Part shown: positions 61,701 to 64,000 of the stretch, piece by piece | How positions within the stretch are numbered: the stretch's first letter is position 1 | How the letters are laid out: each line of letters opens with the position of its first letter | Assembly: GCA_946699065.1 (NCBI GenBank) | Contig: CAMPDV010000006.1 | Span: 372,001-436,000, forward strand | DNA length: 64,000 nt | Origin: Loxodes magnus | Lineage: Eukaryota > Ciliophora > Karyorelictea > Loxodida > Loxodidae | Direction of reading: 5' to 3' | Made by a program: the position numbers and the translations under genes | The notes under the pieces: generated by a model | Told to the model about the DNA's origin: nothing | Seen by the model: the letters and a program-made list of their open reading frames with translations, nothing else | The model's database searches: none

Positions 61701-63024
61701 AGAATTTAAGTTAGTATATAGTATTTGCACTTACAGCTGGAACAAAATATATTATTCCAAATTTATCCTTCTTAGCACTTCATTCCTTATAAACATAATC
61801 ATAGTTAAAAACTGTGGATCCGCTATAAATAGCCTCATTTTTCAGATAATAGTGTTATAATATGCTACTCTATTTATTTATTCAATCGACTGCGAATAAT
61901 CTACCATTATAATAAGTCTCTACCCAATCAACTAGATTTCCATCAGGGTTATATAAGTCTTGATCCATACTAATAGGAATTTAGATATCTTCTTGAACAG
62001 GAACTTAAGTTATATTTCCAGGTCATACTATTTATTTATCCTAAATGAAATGCGTTTCATTCAGGATTCCTACTTCTACTATTTTACTACTCTAGACATT
62101 CAATACTTTGAAGAATACTTCTACTAGCTTTCCCCCAGAATCAACAAATGCTTATATTTTAGCTCTAACAGATTAAAAATTACTCCCTTCTACTTACTTC
62201 GAAAGCTATATAATTTTTTTCAAAGCTAATTCGATACAGTAGGCATTATATTCTTGCTCACTATAAGTGACTCTACTCCCAAAGTTAAACCCTATAAGCC
62301 CATCAATTTTATTCTTAATATTTCATATCTTTCTTGTTCCTCTGAATGAAGTTATGAAGACAAAACCTTTAGAAAAAAATTGATTTTTGTAAGCATAATT
62401 CATAAATCAGGCTATTTGTTCTTCTAATGCGATTCATAAGAATTTAGTAGCAGTAATTCTCTAAAGGCTAGTTATAAACTCCTCAATGTTCTGATAGTTA
62501 AAATTACTTAATACTAGATACATTCTTACTGCCTCAAATTTTTCAAACTGCGCATATGCTTCTTAAAACTGATCTACATTTCTGATAAAACCGATTTGAG
62601 TCCAATTAAAATATCTGAAAAACGTGAAAGTACTTTGGATAATTTCATAGTCACTTGGTAAGATATAAAACGTAGAATCTTCCTGCTGAAGTCCTTAGTT
62701 TTAAGAAGTAACTAGTAAAATTAAGTTAAACTTCTAGCAGATTTCACTTAATACTCAGGTATATTATTCCTAAAAGGTAACATCAACTATGATCTAAACT
62801 TCCTTTCTCTTTAGATCTTCTAGTTGCTGTTCTATCTATAGCAAATCTGACATTTCTAGCTAATAAATTTTATTTATAGTATCACTATATTCTCTTTCAA
62901 CAGCTTCTTATAAGTAACTCATATATAAATTAGCGTACTAAGTCTCGACACTCGAAATTAAAGCAATATTTTATGATTGAAGGTAAATTACACAGATCGA
63001 AAACAAAAGGAACAACTTCGACAT
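58783..63024 (-). CDS. Large receptor: tandem ligand-binding modules and multi-pass membrane domain, copy 2
   Basis: Same architecture and same start as the copy at 37163-41404, with scattered single-base differences and no disruption over the conserved part. Segments identical in both copies include NHAWGLGLMKSYLEAA and EADAEIVLAYLYDLGVRAGD. Differences include SEW to NEW and FIIVSNA to FAIVSNA in the second ligand-binding module. Similarity in frame ends near 59130, equivalent to 37510, where small indels begin; the in-frame TGA at 58783-58785 is not homologous to that of copy 1. Maintenance of both frames suggests both are functional or the duplication is recent. Confidence 0.85.
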
Positions 63025-63861
63025 TTTAAACCAAATAGCTTTGAATTAAAAATTGATGCTAAGAAAGTTATTTTAAATTTAGATTTAACTAAGAGAGAGA
63101 AAATAAACTATTTTATAAATGGAATACCTATATAAGAGAACTTTAAGGGAGTCTTCTTATGCTATTTTAGGATAATCTATGAAAAATCTAATGCTTGAAG
63201 AAATTTCTTATAGTTTAAGCTGACTAAAACTAATAGGACAGAAGATTAGGCATCTTGGAAAAATTGGAAGTATCTTATCATGAATTTCTACGAAAGCAGA
63301 ATTGAAACTCACCAAAATACTTTTGGTCTGCGAGTTCATTCAAAGCAAAATAGTAGACGTTAACTAAGTGATCAAATCAGCATAACGATATAAACTTATT
63401 TTATAAATTATAAATTGCTATACAATCAAGCATTCATTCACACACTTAGATTAGCAATATAAATGACAAAGGGAATGTTAAATAACCAACTTTTGAAATA
63501 AAAATAGATAAAATTTTATAAATTAATTTGCTATTTCTTCAATAAGAATGATCTACATTTATAAATGCCTTTCATATTATTTGAAGTATATGATTTAGTC
63601 TAATAGATTAACTCAATTCAACTTCCTTATCTCAAATATTTATCTAATAAATTTATTAAAAAAGGACTTTAAATTATCGTTATGATTACAATCTAACTTT
63701 TTATTTTAACTTACAATTATAAAGAGATATTTCTCCCTTAAATCCACTTAGTAGTTTTGAGATAGTTACAAAATTTATCAATAGTGGACTAATATACTAC
63801 TGATTTATCATTTTTTAATGAAGTTAAATAAAAAAGTAAATAGAACTAAGCATATCACTGC
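63025..63861. other. Divergent intergenic region, copy 2
   Basis: Counterpart of 41405-42461, shortened by the loss of two stretches. It lies between divergent gene starts and so is probably a promoter region. Confidence 0.4.
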
Positions 63862-64000
63862 ATGCTTTTGTTAGTTTAAATAAGCTTTAGAAAACATTTT
63901 TAATCCTTTATAATTAATACTCTTATTGCTAGTTAGTTACCTCTTTATAGAGAGTTTCCATTTTAATTTTTACCAATTTATCTTATAATTTTCTTAAGTC
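63862..64000 (+). CDS. Unrecognised protein downstream of receptor, copy 2 (partial)
   Basis: First 46 codons of the paralogue of the gene at 42462 (MLLLVQISFRKHFQSFI), cut by the window end. Compared with copy 1 there are synonymous changes and a few replacements (SQSPLYRQYP against SQLPLYREFP), which supports this start and frame. Confidence 0.45.

Larger units (their letters stand above)
54350..64000 (+). repeat. Direct repeat, copy 2 (runs off window)
   Basis: Counterpart of 32640-42600. tRNA-Ala, the receptor gene and the first codons of the next gene are all present. Offset between the tRNA-Ala genes is 21,698 bases and between the receptor start codons 21,620. The homology continues to the last base of the window. 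Confidence 0.9.

Overview
The window looks like ciliate nuclear DNA with all three standard stop codons reassigned. It is very AT-rich, and almost no long frame survives the standard code. Several proteins become continuous and recognisable when TAA and TAG are read as Gln and in-frame TGA as Trp: an O-methyltransferase (two copies), a hybrid histidine kinase, an F-box/leucine-rich protein (two copies) and a large receptor (two copies). Several of these end at TGA. That matches the karyorelict nuclear code (translation table 27, Loxodes/Parduczia type). A Condylostoma-type code (table 28) is not excluded, because some frames show no TGA near their apparent end. The organism call is inference from the code and the architecture.

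Layout. 1-5.4 kb: SINE-like repeats in AT-rich DNA with no gene I can support. 5.4-10.8 kb: left arm of a large inverted repeat: tRNA-Ala(UGC), O-methyltransferase, F-box/LRR gene, tRNA-Gly(UCC). 10.8-24.0 kb: spacer with an unrecognised gene (probably one short intron), a SINE, a hybrid histidine kinase and a long unrecognised coding region. 24.0-33.3 kb: right arm with the same genes in reverse, plus two genes found only in this arm. 32.6-42.6 kb and 54.35-64.0 kb: a direct repeat of roughly 10 kb carrying tRNA-Ala and a large multi-membrane receptor with two tandem bilobed ligand-binding modules; the second copy runs off the window. 42.5-54.1 kb: several unrecognised small and medium genes, a third decayed copy of the LRR/tRNA-Gly block with a tRNA-Gly pseudogene, and three more SINE-type elements, one inside a reading frame.

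How the parts relate. Most of the window is built from segmental duplications of one block (LRR gene, tRNA-Gly and flanks; methyltransferase; tRNA-Ala; receptor) at different stages of decay. SINE-like elements of at least two, probably three, families share one 3' tail module and have inserted after some of the duplications. The histidine kinase and the receptor suggest signal perception; no pathway link between the genes can be shown from sequence.

Limits. With no unambiguous stop codon, every frame of AT-rich DNA looks open. For unrecognised genes I relied on the excess of G at codon position 1, on frame continuity and, where available, on conservation between duplicated copies. Starts, ends and introns of these genes are provisional.
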